Positions 34,487-45,371 are shown, counted from the first letter of the stretch. The stretch: 64,000 bases of DNA from Mycetocola zhadangensis (GCF_003668565.1 NZ_RCWJ01000004.1:124001-188000), one strand, 5' to 3'. A program made the numbers and translations. The notes: a model not told the origin generated them from the letters alone.

Positions 34487-37276
34487 CTAAACGCGCGGCT
34501 TCTCTTTCATCTCTGTGGTCTCGATCTCGTCCCCGATCTGGATGTCGTTGAACTTGCCGAGGCCGATACCAGCCTCGAAGTCCGTCCGAACCTCGGTGAC
34601 GTCGTCCTTGAAACGACGCAGCGACTCGATGGCCAGGTTGTCGCCGAGCACGACACCGTCGCGGATAACGCGAGCCTTCGCGTTCCTCGTGATGGTTCCC
34701 GAGCGCACGATAACACCGGCGATGTTGCCGAACTTGGAGGAGCGGAACACCTCGCGGATCTCGGCCACACCGGACTGGACTTCTTCGTACTCGGGCTTGA
34801 GCATGCCGGTGAGGCTTGCTTCCACATCGTCGATCGCGTTGTAGATGACCGAGTAGAACCGAATGTCGACACCCTCGCGAGCGGCACGTTCCCGAGCCTT
34901 CGGGTCGGGGCGCACGTTGAAGCCGATGATGATCGCGTTGTCGATGGTCGCCAGGTTGACGTCCGACTCGGTGATCGCACCGACACCACGGTGAATGATG
35001 CGCAGCTGGACGCTGTCGTCGATCTCAATCTTGAGCAGCGATTCTTCGAGTGCCTCAACGGCGCCGGAGACGTCACCCTTGATGATGAGGTTGAGCGATT
35101 CGACTTTGCCCTCTTCGAGTGCACGGGTGAAGTCCTCAAGGCTGATGCGCTTGCGGGACTTGGCCAGCTGGGCGTTGCGCTCAGCAGCTTCACGCTTCTC
35201 GGCGATCTGGCGGGCCGTGCGGTCATCGTCTGTGACCAGGAACGTGTCACCGGCGCGAGGCACCGATGAAAGTCCCTGAACCTGGACTGGGCGTGACGGC
35301 GTAGCGAACTCGACGGCGTCGCCGTTCTCGTCTGCCATTGCACGGACACGTCCGTATGCGGTACCGGCGACGATGGGGTCTCCGACCTTGAGCGTTCCCG
35401 ACTGGATGAGCACTGTCGCAACAGCACCGCGACCCTTGTCGAGCTTCGCCTCGATGGCGACACCGCGTGCGTCCTTGTTCGGGTTGGCGCGCATGTCGAG
35501 GCCGGCGTCAGCGGTCAACAGCACAGCGTCAAGGAGTTCCTTGATGTTGATGTTGTTGCGTGCCGACACGTCGACGAACATGACGTCTCCACCGTATTCT
35601 TCGGCGACGAGTCCGTATTCGGTGAGCTGCTGGCGCACCTTCTGCGGGTTGGCGTCTTCCTTGTCGATCTTGTTCACCGCAACGACGATCGGCACGTTTG
35701 CTGCCTGAGCGTGGTTGAGTGCCTCAATCGTCTGGGGCATGATGCCGTCGTCCGCCGCGACCACGAGGATCGCGATGTCGGTGACCTGCGCACCACGGGC
35801 ACGCATGGCGGTGAACGCCTCGTGACCCGGTGTGTCGATGAAGGTGATGGCGCGTTCGACGCCTTCGTGCTCTGCGACGACCTGGTATGCACCGATGTGC
35901 TGGGTGATGCCACCGGCTTCGCCTGCGACGACGTTCGCGTTGCGGATCGCGTCGAGGAGTCGGGTCTTACCGTGGTCGACGTGTCCCATGACCGTGACGA
36001 CGGGCGGGCGGATTTCAAGTTCCTCGTCCGTTTCGTCTGCGAGTTCCTGATCGAGGTCGATCGAGAAGCCTTCGAGAAGCTCACGATCCTCTTCCTCAGG
36101 AGAAACGATGAGGATGCGGTAGCCGAGCTCTTCACCGAGGATGCCGAACGTGGCCTCATCGAGCGACTCGGTTGCTGTCGCCATTTCACCGAGGTGGAAC
36201 AGAACAGTGACCAGGTTTCCCGGGCTGGCGTCGATCTTGTCGGCGAAGTCCGAGATGGATGCTCCACGACGAAGACGCACGATTGTGGTGCCGTCACCGC
36301 GGGGAACACTCACGCCACCAAGCGACGGGGCTTCCCTGAGTTCGAATTCCTGCCTCTTGGCCCGCTTCGACTTACGGGACTTGCTCTTGCCGCCACCGCG
36401 ACCGAATGCACCTGCCGTTCCACCGCCTGGTCCGCGACCACGACCGCCGCCGCCTGCTGGACGGTTCGGGCCGAAGTTCGAGCCGGGAGTTCCAGGAGCG
36501 CCACCGGGGCGCTGGAAGCCGCCACCGGCCGGAGCACCCGGACGCTGGAAGCCGCCACCTGCGGGGCGAGCCCCACCTGGGCGCTGGAATCCGCCAGGAC
36601 GCTGTCCGGCACCAGCCGGACGCGGAGCGCCTGGACGAGGTGAACCCGGACGGGGTGCCTGTGGGCGAGGAATGTTGCTGGGGGTCGGGCGCTGGCCCAT
36701 TCCCTGTGCGCTCGCGAACGGGTTGTTACCCGGGCGAGGCGTTGCAGGTCGCTGACCCATTCCCTGAGCGCTTGCGAATGGGTTGTTACCCGGTCGCGGT
36801 GCACCTGGACGCGGGCCGCCTGGTGATGCTGGCTTCTCGGCTGAAGCGGGAGTTGCTGCCGCTTCAGCTGCCGGAGCCTGAGTTGCAGGTGCTTCTGCTG
36901 CGGGGGCCGGTGTTGCAGCGGGAGCTGCTGGACCGGGTGCCGGAGCAGCAGCTGTCGGCTTCTCAGCTGCCGCAGGAGCGGGAGCAGGAGCCGGAGCTTC
37001 GACCTTCGGCGCGGGGGCCGGAGCCGGTGCTGGTGCCGGAGTCGGGCGTGACCCGGGTTTTGCAGCGCTCTTGGCAGCGGGTGCCTTTGCCGTGTCAGTG
37101 GAGGGCTTGGCGCCATCCGCTTCGAGGGCAGCACGAAGCTTGCGCGCTACGGGGGGTTCAATTGTTGATGAGGGCGATTTTACAAATTCGCCCAGTTCCT
37201 TCAGTTTCGCAAGGGCTACCTTGCTGTCGACACCGAGCTCGGAAGCGATCTCGTGTACGCGTGGTTTTCCAGCCAC
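34487..37276 (-). CDS. infB: Translation initiation factor IF-2
   Basis: A 929-residue GTPase that places initiator tRNA on the ribosome. After the short N-terminal helical domain ([16 protein letters not shown]) comes a long Pro/Ala/Gly-rich linker of roughly 280 residues, including a duplicated block whose core is [14 protein letters not shown]. The GTPase domain has G1 GHVDHGKT, the DTPGHEAF switch and NKIDK; the C-terminal domains follow. The GTG at 37276 gives the standard IF-2 start and has AGGAG four bases upstream. Part of that site is locked in a hairpin (37283-37306). Confidence 0.95.
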   Translation of the reverse strand: MAGKPRVHEIASELGVDSKVALAKLKELGEFVKSPSSTIEPPVARKLRAALEADGAKPSTDTAKAPAAKSAAKPGSRPTPAPAPAPAPAPKVEAPAPAPAPAAAEKPTAAAPAPGPAAPAATPAPAAEAPATQAPAAEAAATPASAEKPASPGGPRPGAPRPGNNPFASAQGMGQRPATPRPGNNPFASAQGMGQRPTPSNIPRPQAPRPGSPRPGAPRPAGAGQRPGGFQRPGGARPAGGGFQRPGAPAGGGFQRPGGAPGTPGSNFGPNRPAGGGGRGRGPGGGTAGAFGRGGGKSKSRKSKRAKRQEFELREAPSLGGVSVPRGDGTTIVRLRRGASISDFADKIDASPGNLVTVLFHLGEMATATESLDEATFGILGEELGYRILIVSPEEEDRELLEGFSIDLDQELADETDEELEIRPPVVTVMGHVDHGKTRLLDAIRNANVVAGEAGGITQHIGAYQVVAEHEGVERAITFIDTPGHEAFTAMRARGAQVTDIAILVVAADDGIMPQTIEALNHAQAANVPIVVAVNKIDKEDANPQKVRQQLTEYGLVAEEYGGDVMFVDVSARNNINIKELLDAVLLTADAGLDMRANPNKDARGVAIEAKLDKGRGAVATVLIQSGTLKVGDPIVAGTAYGRVRAMADENGDAVEFATPSRPVQVQGLSSVPRAGDTFLVTDDDRTARQIAEKREAAERNAQLAKSRKRISLEDFTRALEEGKVESLNLIIKGDVSGAVEALEESLLKIEIDDSVQLRIIHRGVGAITESDVNLATIDNAIIIGFNVRPDPKARERAAREGVDIRFYSVIYNAIDDVEASLTGMLKPEYEEVQSGVAEIREVFRSSKFGNIAGVIVRSGTITRNAKARVIRDGVVLGDNLAIESLRRFKDDVTEVRTDFEAGIGLGKFNDIQIGDEIETTEMKEKPRV

Positions 37277-37280
37277 TATT

Positions 37281-37306
37281 CTCCTGTCTGGGTCCACCCA
37301 GACAGG
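37281..37306 (-). promoter_or_regulatory. Hairpin covering part of the infB ribosome binding site
   Basis: CCTGTCTGGG and CCCAGACAGG form a perfect 10-bp stem with a four-base loop. The last three bases of the 3' arm are the AGG of AGGAG (37281-37285), four bases before the GTG start. Confidence 0.65.
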
Positions 37307-37359
37307 GCGGACCTTTATTTGCGGACGGGTCTCATTTCGAGCCGCTCATTAGTTGTCCA

Positions 37360-37620
37360 TTAGCCGTTCAGCCTGTTCTCTCGTACTGAATTTTCAAGTG
37401 CTGCCGTGTCGAGGGGTCTCGGCTCACGAAGTGCGCGCCCGAAGGCCCGCCGCTTCACTGCGAGTTGGTAACACTGGATTTGCGGATGCAGCCACGCGCC
37501 TCGGCCTGGCAGTGACGTGGTGGTGTCCACCACGAGCTGTGTGTTCCTGGCCACGATCCTCACGAGGGAGGACCTATCGGCACGCACGCGGCATCCGACG
37601 CACGTTCTAACGGGTTCCAT
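37360..37620 (-). CDS. ylxR: YlxR-family RNA-binding protein (DUF448)
   Basis: An 86-residue protein with the YlxR signature near its start (RTCVGCR) and the GRGAWLHP strand, a fold that binds nucleic acid. YlxR proteins sit between nusA and infB in many bacteria and have been linked to transcription control and to RNase P. The ATG at 37620 is preceded by GGAG eight bases upstream. It lies 40 bases after nusA and 83 before infB. Confidence 0.88.
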   Translation of the reverse strand: MEPVRTCVGCRVRADRSSLVRIVARNTQLVVDTTTSLPGRGAWLHPQIQCYQLAVKRRAFGRALREPRPLDTAALENSVRENRLNG

Positions 37621-37660
37621 CCTAGCACTCCCCAATTCGAAGGTCTTCGGGAGCGACCGG

Positions 37661-38647
37661 TCAGTCTTCGAGGATCGAATCCGGCTGAATGTCGATCTTC
37701 GCTCCGGTGAGCTTTGCGGCCAGTCGGGCGTTCTGCCCTTCCTTGCCGATCGCGAGCGACAACTGGTAGTCGGGCACGAGGGCGCGAACAGCCTTCGTAG
37801 CCTCGTCGATCATGAATGTGCTTGTGACCTTTGCAGGCGAGAGCGCATTCGCGACGAACGTTGCAAGGTTCGGTGAGTAGTCAACGATGTCGATCTTCTC
37901 CGAGCCGAGCTCTTCGGTGACGGCGCGCACACGACGTCCGAGTTCACCGATGCACGCACCCTTGGCGTTGACGCTCGGGTCTGTCGCGCGAACGGCGATC
38001 TTGGTACGGTGTCCTGCCTCGCGGGCGAGGGACACGATCTCGACGACACCGGATGCGATTTCGGGCACCTCGAGTGCGAAAAGTTTGCGTACAAGCGAGG
38101 GGTGGGTGCGCGAGACGGTGATCTGCGGGCCCTTCATGCCGCGAGCGACACTGGTTACGTACACACGAACACGGGCGCCGTGCTTGTACTCTTCGCCCGG
38201 AACCTGCTCCTCGGGAGGCATGATCGCCTCGATGGTTCCGAGGTCGACGTGGATCATGCGCGGGTTTGGGCCCTGCTGCACAACACCGGCGACGATGTCA
38301 CCCTCGCGGCCCTTGAACTCGCCGAGGATGGCGTCGTCTGCGAGGTCGCGCAGTCGCTGGTTGATGACCTGCTTTGCAGCAAAGGCGGCGATACGACCGA
38401 AGTCTTCCGGAGTCGACTCTGCCTCACCGATGACATTGCCCTCGTCGTCAGTTTCCGGAACCAGGACGGCAACGTGACCCGTCTTGCGGTTCAGCTCGAC
38501 GCGAACTTCTGGTTCGGCCTCGCCCGGAACGGTCTGGCTCTTCAGGTAAGCGGTGCGGATGGCTTGTTCAATGATGCCGATGAGCTCGTCGAGGGGGATT
38601 TCCTTCTCCCGCTCCATCATCTTCAGCACGTTGAGATCGATGTCCAC
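37661..38647 (-). CDS. nusA: Transcription termination/antitermination factor NusA
   Basis: A 328-residue NusA without the C-terminal acidic repeats of enterobacteria, as is normal for actinobacteria. The N-terminal RNA polymerase-binding domain is followed by S1 (GDIVAGVVQQGPNPRMIHVDLG), then two KH domains (ending SLAIGKEGQNARLAAKLTG). It binds RNA polymerase and nascent RNA. The GTG start has GAGGAG seven bases upstream. It heads the nusA-ylxR-infB operon. RimP, the usual upstream neighbour, is absent; proS lies there instead. Confidence 0.94.
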   Translation of the reverse strand: MDIDLNVLKMMEREKEIPLDELIGIIEQAIRTAYLKSQTVPGEAEPEVRVELNRKTGHVAVLVPETDDEGNVIGEAESTPEDFGRIAAFAAKQVINQRLRDLADDAILGEFKGREGDIVAGVVQQGPNPRMIHVDLGTIEAIMPPEEQVPGEEYKHGARVRVYVTSVARGMKGPQITVSRTHPSLVRKLFALEVPEIASGVVEIVSLAREAGHRTKIAVRATDPSVNAKGACIGELGRRVRAVTEELGSEKIDIVDYSPNLATFVANALSPAKVTSTFMIDEATKAVRALVPDYQLSLAIGKEGQNARLAAKLTGAKIDIQPDSILED

Positions 38648-38791
38648 CGGGGTACTCCTCTATTCAGCTGCCACCGCCACTTCTGCACTGGCGGATCGAT
38701 CTACTAACTTACCCGACCTCACAGACATCCGTCACCACCGGGAGCCCACAGTTCCGAAAGCTGGCGTCATCACAGACGCCTCACACATGAG

Positions 38792-38823
38792 AACCCCGGT
38801 CAGAGTTCCCTCTGACCGGGGTT
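38792..38823 (-). terminator. Strong terminator after proS
   Basis: AACCCCGGTCAGAG and CTCTGACCGGGGTT form a perfect 14-bp stem around TTCC. It separates proS from the nusA promoter. Confidence 0.85.
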
Positions 38824-38840
38824 TCAATCCGAATGTGTTG

Positions 38841-40607
38841 TTATCCCCTGAGCCGGGAGGCGGCATCCGCTATGGCGACCGGGGTTCGTTCGTTGCTCCG
38901 TCGGTCCCAGAGCTCAACGACGCCATCGGCGACGCCGCGCCCGACGATGACGATCTTCGGGATGCCGATGAGTTCGGCGTCACCGAACTTCACTCCGGGT
39001 GACACCTTGGGGCGGTCGTCGAAGAGCACGTCAAAACCGGCAGCCTCAAGGTCGGCGACGACGGTCTCAGCCGCATCGAAGACGGCGGGGTCTTTACCGG
39101 TCGCGACGACGTGAACGTCGAACGGGGCGACCGTCTCCGGCCAGATCAGGCCGTTGTCGTCGTTGTTGAGTTCGGCGATGATCGCGAGGATTCGGGTGAC
39201 ACCGATGCCGTACGAGCCCATGGTGACCGTGACGAGCTTGCCGTTTTCGTCGAGAACCTTGAGTCCGAGCGATTCGGCATACTTACGTCCGAGCTGGAAG
39301 ACGTGACCGATCTCCATACCGCGAGCCAGTTCAACAGGCCCCGAGCCGTCAGGTGCGGGGTCTCCTGCGCGAACGTCAGCAACCTCGGCCACGCCGTCTC
39401 CGACGAAGTCGCGACCGGCGACGAGACCGAAGACGTGCTTGCCATCCACGTTGGCGCCGGTGATCCAACTGGTTCCCGCGACGACGCGAGGATCAAGAAG
39501 ATAACGGATGCCTGTGGCCGATTTCTCGCCAAGCACAGGTCCATTTTCACTCCACGGCCCGATGTATCCCTTGACGAGTCCTGGGTGCTTAGCGAAATCA
39601 GCTTCTGTCGCCGCTTCAATTTCAGCCGGAGCAAAGGCAACCTCTGCGCGTTTGAGGTCAACGTCACGGTCGCCAGGAAGACCGACGATCACCAGTTCGC
39701 GGGTGCCGTCGAGGTGTTTGAGCGCCAGAACGACGTTCTTCAGCGTGTCCGCCGCCGTCCACGCTTCCCCGTTCGAACGCGGGTGCTCAGCGTTGGCAAC
39801 GTCGACGAGCGTCTGGATCGTCGGGGTGTTCGGGGTGTCGAACACTTCGGCGGCGGCGAGACCCTCGATGTCAAGTGTGGGTGGAACGAGAGTGGTCCAC
39901 GCCTCAACGTTCGCTTCGTAACCACCGGCTGAGCGCACGAAGGTGTCTTCACCGACAGGGGTCGGGTGAAGGAACTCTTCGCTTCGCGAGCCACCCATCG
40001 CGCCGGCGTCTGCCTTCACGATCGCGTACTCCAGGCCGAGGCGCGTGAAGATGCGTTCGTAGGCGTCGCGCTGGCTCATGTAGCTGGCGTCGAGACCGGC
40101 GTCCGTGTAGTCGAACGAGTACGCGTCCTTCATAGTGAATTCACGGCCGCGCAGGAGCCCGGCACGGGGCCGAGCCTCGTCGCGGTACTTGTCCTGGATC
40201 TGATAGATCGACAGGGGAAGATCCTTGTACGACGAGTACAGGTCCTTGACGAGCAGGGTGAACACTTCCTCGTGGGTGGGCGCAAGAAGCATGTCGCTGC
40301 CCTTACGGTCCTTCAGACGGAAGAGCCCGTCGCCGTACTCGTCCCAGCGTCCGGTGACCTCGTAGGGCTCACGCGGGAGGAGAGCAGGGAAGTGAACTTC
40401 GTGTGCACCGGCGCGGGTCATTTCCTCGCGGATGATCTGTTCGATCTTGCCCTTGACCTTGAGGCCGAGCGGGAGCCACGCAAAGACGCCTGGCGCCTGG
40501 CGTCGGATGTATCCGGCCCGGACGAGAAGGCGGTGACTGATCACCTCGGCATCTGACGGGTCTTCGCGGAGAGTTTTGAGGAAATAGTTAGTTAGCCGAG
40601 TTACCAC
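38841..40607 (-). CDS. proS: Prolyl-tRNA synthetase
   Basis: A 588-residue class II synthetase of the bacterial type. Motif 2 ([25 protein letters not shown]; core [12 protein letters not shown]) and motif 3 ([10 protein letters not shown]) are present, with an insertion (editing) domain between them, which removes mischarged alanine, and a C-terminal anticodon-binding domain. The GTG start is fixed by TAGCAT, six bases, codon. Confidence 0.95.
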   Translation of the reverse strand: MVTRLTNYFLKTLREDPSDAEVISHRLLVRAGYIRRQAPGVFAWLPLGLKVKGKIEQIIREEMTRAGAHEVHFPALLPREPYEVTGRWDEYGDGLFRLKDRKGSDMLLAPTHEEVFTLLVKDLYSSYKDLPLSIYQIQDKYRDEARPRAGLLRGREFTMKDAYSFDYTDAGLDASYMSQRDAYERIFTRLGLEYAIVKADAGAMGGSRSEEFLHPTPVGEDTFVRSAGGYEANVEAWTTLVPPTLDIEGLAAAEVFDTPNTPTIQTLVDVANAEHPRSNGEAWTAADTLKNVVLALKHLDGTRELVIVGLPGDRDVDLKRAEVAFAPAEIEAATEADFAKHPGLVKGYIGPWSENGPVLGEKSATGIRYLLDPRVVAGTSWITGANVDGKHVFGLVAGRDFVGDGVAEVADVRAGDPAPDGSGPVELARGMEIGHVFQLGRKYAESLGLKVLDENGKLVTVTMGSYGIGVTRILAIIAELNNDDNGLIWPETVAPFDVHVVATGKDPAVFDAAETVVADLEAAGFDVLFDDRPKVSPGVKFGDAELIGIPKIVIVGRGVADGVVELWDRRSNERTPVAIADAASRLRG

Positions 40608-40619
40608 CCGTCCATGCTA
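40608..40619 (-). promoter_or_regulatory. Leaderless -10 of proS
   Basis: TAGCAT, GGACGG, GTG. It lies 31 bases past the ispG stop, so proS need not depend on ispG transcription. Confidence 0.6.
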
Positions 40620-40650
40620 GTCCTCGGCCGGGAGCCGCCAGGAACCGGTG

Positions 40651-41805
40651 TTAGCTGACGCTGACCGTGGGTGAGCCGATGCTGGTCTCGCTTGCCGGCA
40701 TTTCGGCCGCAATACGGTTGGCTTCTTCGATCAGTGTTGCGACGATTTCCGACTCTGGGACCGTTTTGATGACCTGTCCCTTGACGAAGATCTGGCCCTT
40801 GCCGTTTCCTGAGGCGACTCCGAGGTCTGCTTCGCGCGCCTCGCCTGGTCCGTTGACGACACAACCCATCACGGCGACGCGGAGCGGGACCGTCATGCCC
40901 TCGAGCCCGTCGGTGACATCGTTGGCCAGTTTGTAGACGTCAACCTGGGCGCGGCCGCAGCTCGGGCAGGAGACGATTTCCAGCTTGCGCTCACGGAGGT
41001 TGAGCGATTGCAGGATCTGGAGTCCGACCTTGATTTCCTCGGCGGGAGGCGCACTCAGCGAGACACGGATCGTGTCGCCGATGCCCTCGGAGAGGAGGAT
41101 GCCGAACGCCGTTGCACTCTTGATCGTTCCCTGGAACGCAGGGCCAGCCTCGGTGACTCCGAGGTGCAGCGGCCAGTCGCCGCGTTCAGCGAGCAGACGG
41201 TACGCCTTCACCATGACCACCGGGTCATTGTGCTTGACCGAGATCTTGAAGTCGTGGAAGTCGTGCTCTTCGAAAAGGCTGGCTTCCCAGACGGCACTCT
41301 CAACGAGGGCTTCGGGGGTCGCCTTGCCGTATTTCTGCAGAAGGCGGGGGTCGAGCGATCCAGCGTTGACACCGATGCGCAGTGAGACGTCTGCAGCTTT
41401 GGCTCGGCGAGCGATCTCACCGATCTGGTCGTCGAACTTGCGGATGTTGCCCGGGTTCACGCGCACGGCAGCGCAGCCGGCGTCGATGGCTGCGTAAACG
41501 TAGTTCGGCTGGAAGTGAATGTCGGCGATGACCGGGATCTGGCTCTTCTTCGCGATGATCGGAAGCGCTTCCGCATCGTCGCGGCTGGGCACTGCAACGC
41601 GCACGATGTCGCAACCGGATGCTGTCAGCTCGGCGATCTGCTGAAGGGTCGCGTTGATATTGGTGGTTGGCGTTGTCGTCATGGACTGAACGCTGACCTG
41701 GGCGTCACCACCGACGAGGACTTTGCCTACCTTGATCTGACGGGACTTGCGTCGCGGAGCGAGGATCTCGGGGACCTTGGGCATTCCCAAATTAACTGCT
41801 GGCAC
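40651..41805 (-). CDS. ispG: 4-hydroxy-3-methylbut-2-enyl diphosphate synthase (IspG/GcpE)
   Basis: A 384-residue iron-sulfur enzyme of the MEP isoprenoid pathway. The barrel begins [20 protein letters not shown]; the cluster ligands are in [12 protein letters not shown] and [14 protein letters not shown]. Dxr, an earlier enzyme of this pathway, is at 59147. In many actinobacteria ispG follows rseP directly; here about 14 kb of other genes separate them. The GTG start follows TAGGAT by six bases. Confidence 0.95.
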   Translation of the reverse strand: MPAVNLGMPKVPEILAPRRKSRQIKVGKVLVGGDAQVSVQSMTTTPTTNINATLQQIAELTASGCDIVRVAVPSRDDAEALPIIAKKSQIPVIADIHFQPNYVYAAIDAGCAAVRVNPGNIRKFDDQIGEIARRAKAADVSLRIGVNAGSLDPRLLQKYGKATPEALVESAVWEASLFEEHDFHDFKISVKHNDPVVMVKAYRLLAERGDWPLHLGVTEAGPAFQGTIKSATAFGILLSEGIGDTIRVSLSAPPAEEIKVGLQILQSLNLRERKLEIVSCPSCGRAQVDVYKLANDVTDGLEGMTVPLRVAVMGCVVNGPGEAREADLGVASGNGKGQIFVKGQVIKTVPESEIVATLIEEANRIAAEMPASETSIGSPTVSVS

Positions 41806-41817
41806 CGTGCCATCCTA
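41806..41817 (-). promoter_or_regulatory. Leaderless -10 of ispG
   Basis: TAGGAT, GGCACG, GTG. Confidence 0.6.
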
Positions 41818-41873
41818 CGCCGGGCCTGCTGAACGGCAGCCGATTGGCGATCGTCCGAAAGATGGATTCCACG

Positions 41874-42515
41874 TTAATCCCGAATTGCAACGGTCAACGG
41901 CGGTTCGGTTGCTGCGATGACCTCATCGACTGTCACCCCGGGTGCCGTCTCCACGAGGACGAGCCCGTGGTCGGTCACGTCGATGACCGCGAGGTCGGTG
42001 ATGATCCGGTCGACAACACCCCGTCCTGTGAGTGGGAGTGAGCAATCGTTCACGATCTTTGCGCTGCCGTCTCGCGCAACGTGCTCCATGAGGACGATAA
42101 CTCGACCTGCCCCGTGCACCAGGTCCATTGCACCACCCGGACCCTTGACGACCTTGCCAGGGATCATCCAGTTGGCGAGATCTCCACGAGCGGACACTTG
42201 CATGGCACCGAGGATGGCGGCGTCGATTTTGCCGCCGCGGATCATGGCGAAGCTCAGCGCCGAGTCGAAGAAAGCGGTTCCCGGAAGCGTTGTCACCGTT
42301 TCCTTGCCCGCGTTGATCAGGTCTGGGTCGACGGCGTCTTCCGTTGGGTACGGGCCGACACCGAGGATTCCGTTCTCAGACTGGAGCGTCACGGTGATCG
42401 ATTCGGGCACGTAGTTCGGCACGAGGGTAGGAAGGCCAATGCCAAGGTTCACGTAAGCGCCGTCCTCGAGTTCAAGAGCGGCGCGCGCGGCCATCTGGTT
42501 GCGTGTGAGGGCCAT
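41874..42515 (-). CDS. scoB: 3-oxoacid CoA-transferase, subunit B
   Basis: A 213-residue beta subunit of a family I CoA transferase. It has the [11 protein letters not shown] glycine loop and the catalytic Glu in [12 protein letters not shown]. With subunit A it exchanges CoA between succinyl-CoA (or acetyl-CoA) and acetoacetate-type acids. It begins three bases after the subunit A stop. The divergent thiolase at 43569 would complete acetoacetate breakdown to acetyl-CoA. Exact acid preference is not determinable here. Confidence 0.9.
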   Translation of the reverse strand: MALTRNQMAARAALELEDGAYVNLGIGLPTLVPNYVPESITVTLQSENGILGVGPYPTEDAVDPDLINAGKETVTTLPGTAFFDSALSFAMIRGGKIDAAILGAMQVSARGDLANWMIPGKVVKGPGGAMDLVHGAGRVIVLMEHVARDGSAKIVNDCSLPLTGRGVVDRIITDLAVIDVTDHGLVLVETAPGVTVDEVIAATEPPLTVAIRD

Positions 42516-42518
42516 GGC

Positions 42519-43298
42519 TTAGGCACCTTCCGACTGGCGAACGGTGCGTCGTTCGATGCGTTTTTCGATGTTCGTTCCGACTTCAAGCACCCGGTGAACG
42601 AATACGCCGGGCAGGTGGACCGCGTCGGGGTCGATCTCACCTGGCTCGACGAGTTCCTCGACCTGCGCAATGCAGATTTCGCCGGCCATCGCGGCAAGGG
42701 GCGAGAAGTTTCTTGCGGACTTGTCAAAGACAAGATTGCCGTGCCTGTCGCCCTTTTTCGCGTGAACAAGCGAGAAATCGGTGGTGATTGCTTCCTCGAG
42801 GACGAAGGGCTTGTCGTGACCACGCACCGAGAAGGTCTGCACGGTTTTCGGTTGCGAGGCGATGGCCACTCCCCCGCTGCCGTCGTATCGGCGGGGTAGT
42901 CCGCCTTCCGCAACCTGGGTGCCGACTCCGGTCTGGGTGAAGAATGCGGCGATGCCCGATCCTCCTGCGCGGAGCTTTTCGGCAAGGGTGCCTTGCGGCG
43001 TAAGTTCGACCTCGAGTTCCCCTGACAGGAACTGACGCTCAAATTCCTTGTTCTCGCCGACGTAGGACGAGGTCATTTTGCGAATGCGTCGATGAGCCAG
43101 AAGGATGCCGAGCCCCCAGTCGTCGACTCCGCAGTTGTTGCTGACGATTGAGAGGTCGTCGCTCCCGAGCTCGAGCAGAGCTTCAATGAGAATCATCGGG
43201 TTACCGCAGAGTCCGAAGCCGCCAACGGCCAGCGATGATCCGCTTCGAATGTCTGCCACCGCCTCCGCCGCGGTCGACACTGTCTTGTCCATCGTCAT
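42519..43298 (-). CDS. scoA: 3-oxoacid CoA-transferase, subunit A
   Basis: A 259-residue alpha subunit. The glycine-rich GGFGLCGNPMILIEALL region binds CoA and VSNNCGVDDWGLG and GTLAEKLRAGGSGIAAFFT-type segments (core GTLAEKLRAGG) are family hallmarks. The ATG at 43298 is chosen for its GGAGG six bases upstream; an open frame extends 99 bases further but without support. It leads a tight two-gene operon with subunit B. Confidence 0.9.
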   Translation of the reverse strand: MTMDKTVSTAAEAVADIRSGSSLAVGGFGLCGNPMILIEALLELGSDDLSIVSNNCGVDDWGLGILLAHRRIRKMTSSYVGENKEFERQFLSGELEVELTPQGTLAEKLRAGGSGIAAFFTQTGVGTQVAEGGLPRRYDGSGGVAIASQPKTVQTFSVRGHDKPFVLEEAITTDFSLVHAKKGDRHGNLVFDKSARNFSPLAAMAGEICIAQVEELVEPGEIDPDAVHLPGVFVHRVLEVGTNIEKRIERRTVRQSEGA

Positions 43299-43568
43299 CG
43301 TGCACCTCCGTCGCTGCCCGCGCCGCTTCACTGCGGCTGATGTGGCTGGTGGCCCGTGAAGGACGATCAGCCAGTTGTACCAACCTATCGGGTTCACCGA
43401 GCCATCGATCGTGGTCGGCGGCCCGGCGTTGCGGCGCAGTCGTCATGACTCGATCCGCGCATGCATGAGTGCCGCCGAACCGCTCTGAGAGCAAAATCGT
43501 GGCAAGCTGGAAGAGCATCATCACCGCGCGTGCAGTGCCGCGGCCAGCGACAAAGGAGTCGGTAGTAC
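43299..43568. promoter_or_regulatory. Divergent control region of the CoA-transferase and thiolase genes
   Basis: This 270-base stretch has no convincing gene and must hold both promoters. A short inverted repeat GTTGTACCAAC (43374-43384) is a possible operator. I see no regulator gene beside it. Confidence 0.4.
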
Positions 43569-44753
43569 ATGAGCCAGAACGACGTAGTAATTCTTGCGGG
43601 AGCACGGACACCACAGGGCCGCCTTCTGGGTCAGCTTGCGGGGTTCAGTGCTGTTGAGCTCGGCACGATCGCCCTGAAGGCCGCAATTGAGCGCTCGGGG
43701 ATCAATGTCGCCGATGTGGACTCGGTGATCTTCGGCCAGGTGCTCCAGGCGGGCGCAGGCCAGAATCCCGCACGGCAAACGTCTCGGGCGGCGGGTATCG
43801 GCTGGGATGTTCCCGCTGTGACCGTCAACAAGGTGTGCCTGTCTGGGATTCAAGCGGTGATCGACGCGGCTCGTCTTATTCGTTGTGGCGAGGCATCCGT
43901 TGTCGTTGCTGGAGGTCAGGAGTCGATGACAAATGCGCCTCACGTGCTGCCGTCTTCGCGGGGAGGCTACAAGTATGGCGAAGTCACGCTGATCGACACG
44001 GCCGCGTTTGACGGTCTGACCGATGCATTCGACGGTGACTCGATGGGCGTTTCGACCGAGCGCCATAACGGTCCGCTGAAAATCGATCGGGAACAGCAGG
44101 ACAGGGTCGCTCTTGATTCACATACCCGGGCCGCTCAAGCACAGACCAGTGGAATCTTCGACGAGGAAATCACGCCTGTCGAGGTGCCGTCACGGCGGGG
44201 TGCACCCACGATCCTCCGCACCGACGAGGGTGTTCGGGGGGAATCGACACTCGAATCACTTGGCGCGTTGCGCCCAGCGTTCGACAAGGACGGCACGATC
44301 ACCGCTGGCAATTCATCTCCGCTCAGTGATGGTGCGTGTGCGCTTGTGCTTGCCAGTCGTTCGTATGCCGAAGAGCATGAGCTGAGCTGGCTTGCTGTGG
44401 TCGGTGCGTCTGGTTCGGTTGCGGGGCCCGATAACTCGCTGCATTCGCAGCCGTCTCGAGCGATAGCGGATGCTGTCGCGAAAGCCGGTTGGAAGGCATC
44501 AGATCTCGATGTGATTGAGATCAACGAAGCGTTTGCTGCGGTGAGTGTGCAGTCGATGCGTGATCTCGAGCTCGATGCCGAGAAGGTCAACATTCACGGA
44601 GGAGCGATTGCGCTTGGGCATCCCATCGGGGCGTCCGGAGCTCGGCTCATTTTGCATGCGGCGCTGGAGCTGTCGCGTCGAGGTTCCGGCAAGGCAGCAG
44701 CGGCACTGTGCGGTGGCGGCGGTCAGGGCGACGCGCTGCTGCTTTCGCTCTAG
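43569..44753 (+). CDS. Acetyl-CoA C-acetyltransferase (thiolase)
   Basis: A 394-residue thiolase. The acylated Cys90 is in NKVCLSGIQA, and the C-terminal half has the catalytic His in GHPIGASGAR and the second Cys in ALCGGGGQGDA. It splits acetoacetyl-CoA to two acetyl-CoA, or forms it. AAAGGAG lies ten bases upstream of the ATG. Divergence from a CoA-transferase pair suggests use of acetoacetate or related short acids as carbon source. Confidence 0.92.
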   Translation: MSQNDVVILAGARTPQGRLLGQLAGFSAVELGTIALKAAIERSGINVADVDSVIFGQVLQAGAGQNPARQTSRAAGIGWDVPAVTVNKVCLSGIQAVIDAARLIRCGEASVVVAGGQESMTNAPHVLPSSRGGYKYGEVTLIDTAAFDGLTDAFDGDSMGVSTERHNGPLKIDREQQDRVALDSHTRAAQAQTSGIFDEEITPVEVPSRRGAPTILRTDEGVRGESTLESLGALRPAFDKDGTITAGNSSPLSDGACALVLASRSYAEEHELSWLAVVGASGSVAGPDNSLHSQPSRAIADAVAKAGWKASDLDVIEINEAFAAVSVQSMRDLELDAEKVNIHGGAIALGHPIGASGARLILHAALELSRRGSGKAAAALCGGGGQGDALLLSL

Positions 44754-44783
44754 CGTTTACGGACGCTGTCGGACTGGCCGATC

Positions 44784-45359
44784 TCAGAGCGGTTGTGCCA
44801 GGGTGTCGAACAACGGGCCGGCGAGCCATTCCTCGACCTCGCGCTGTGACTGTAGCCGAACCACAATCAGGTGCGGCTGCCTGGCCTCGAGGGTTGGTAC
44901 GAGATGACGGTACTTGTGCCGAGTCTGAAATCCCCAGCGCACGATGTGTTCAGAGTTCGTGAAGAACGTGTTTAGAGGCGGCTCGACGTTGCCGTTCCAC
45001 AGCTCCTCGCGCGCATATCGTCGCCGGATGGTGCGCCGAAGCAATCGTGGAAGTGTGACGCGCGCGAATGGCAGATCCAGCCAAACGAGCAGGTCGGCTC
45101 TTTCGAACAGCAAAGGGCGTGCTGAGCCGTATTGCCACTCGGTCGTCCAGGTGTCGGTTGCGATAAATGAGCGGACGTCAGCGAGGAAGTCTGGTCGAGG
45201 TGTCCAATTCGGTCCATGAAAAAGCGCGTCGAGCTCGACGTGGGTGCTGTTGAGCAGTTCGGCGATTCGCTTTGCGAGAGTGGTCTTGCCGGTTCCCGAT
45301 ACGCCAGCGACCAGAATTCTTCGAGGCGGTCGAGGCAGAGGATCACGGGAGTTGAGCAC
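44784..45359 (-). CDS. P-loop nucleotide kinase-like protein (FlaR/topology-modulation type)
   Basis: A 191-residue protein with Walker A GVSGTGKTT (residues 19-27), a HVELDALFHGPNW segment and a basic LLRRTIRRRYAREELWNGN lid. This layout matches the group often annotated as DNA topology modulation protein FlaR or adenylate-kinase-like ATPases; the biological substrate is unknown. The GTG start follows TAAACT by six bases. It converges on the thiolase gene. Confidence 0.82.
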   Translation of the reverse strand: MLNSRDPLPRPPRRILVAGVSGTGKTTLAKRIAELLNSTHVELDALFHGPNWTPRPDFLADVRSFIATDTWTTEWQYGSARPLLFERADLLVWLDLPFARVTLPRLLRRTIRRRYAREELWNGNVEPPLNTFFTNSEHIVRWGFQTRHKYRHLVPTLEARQPHLIVVRLQSQREVEEWLAGPLFDTLAQPL

Positions 45360-45371
45360 CCACCGAGTTTA
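45360..45371 (-). promoter_or_regulatory. Leaderless -10 of the P-loop kinase gene
   Basis: TAAACT, CGGTGG, GTG. Confidence 0.55.

Noticed and set aside
34259-35269. Plus-strand frame over the infB end
   Set aside because: Antisense to conserved IF-2 domains; no independent evidence.
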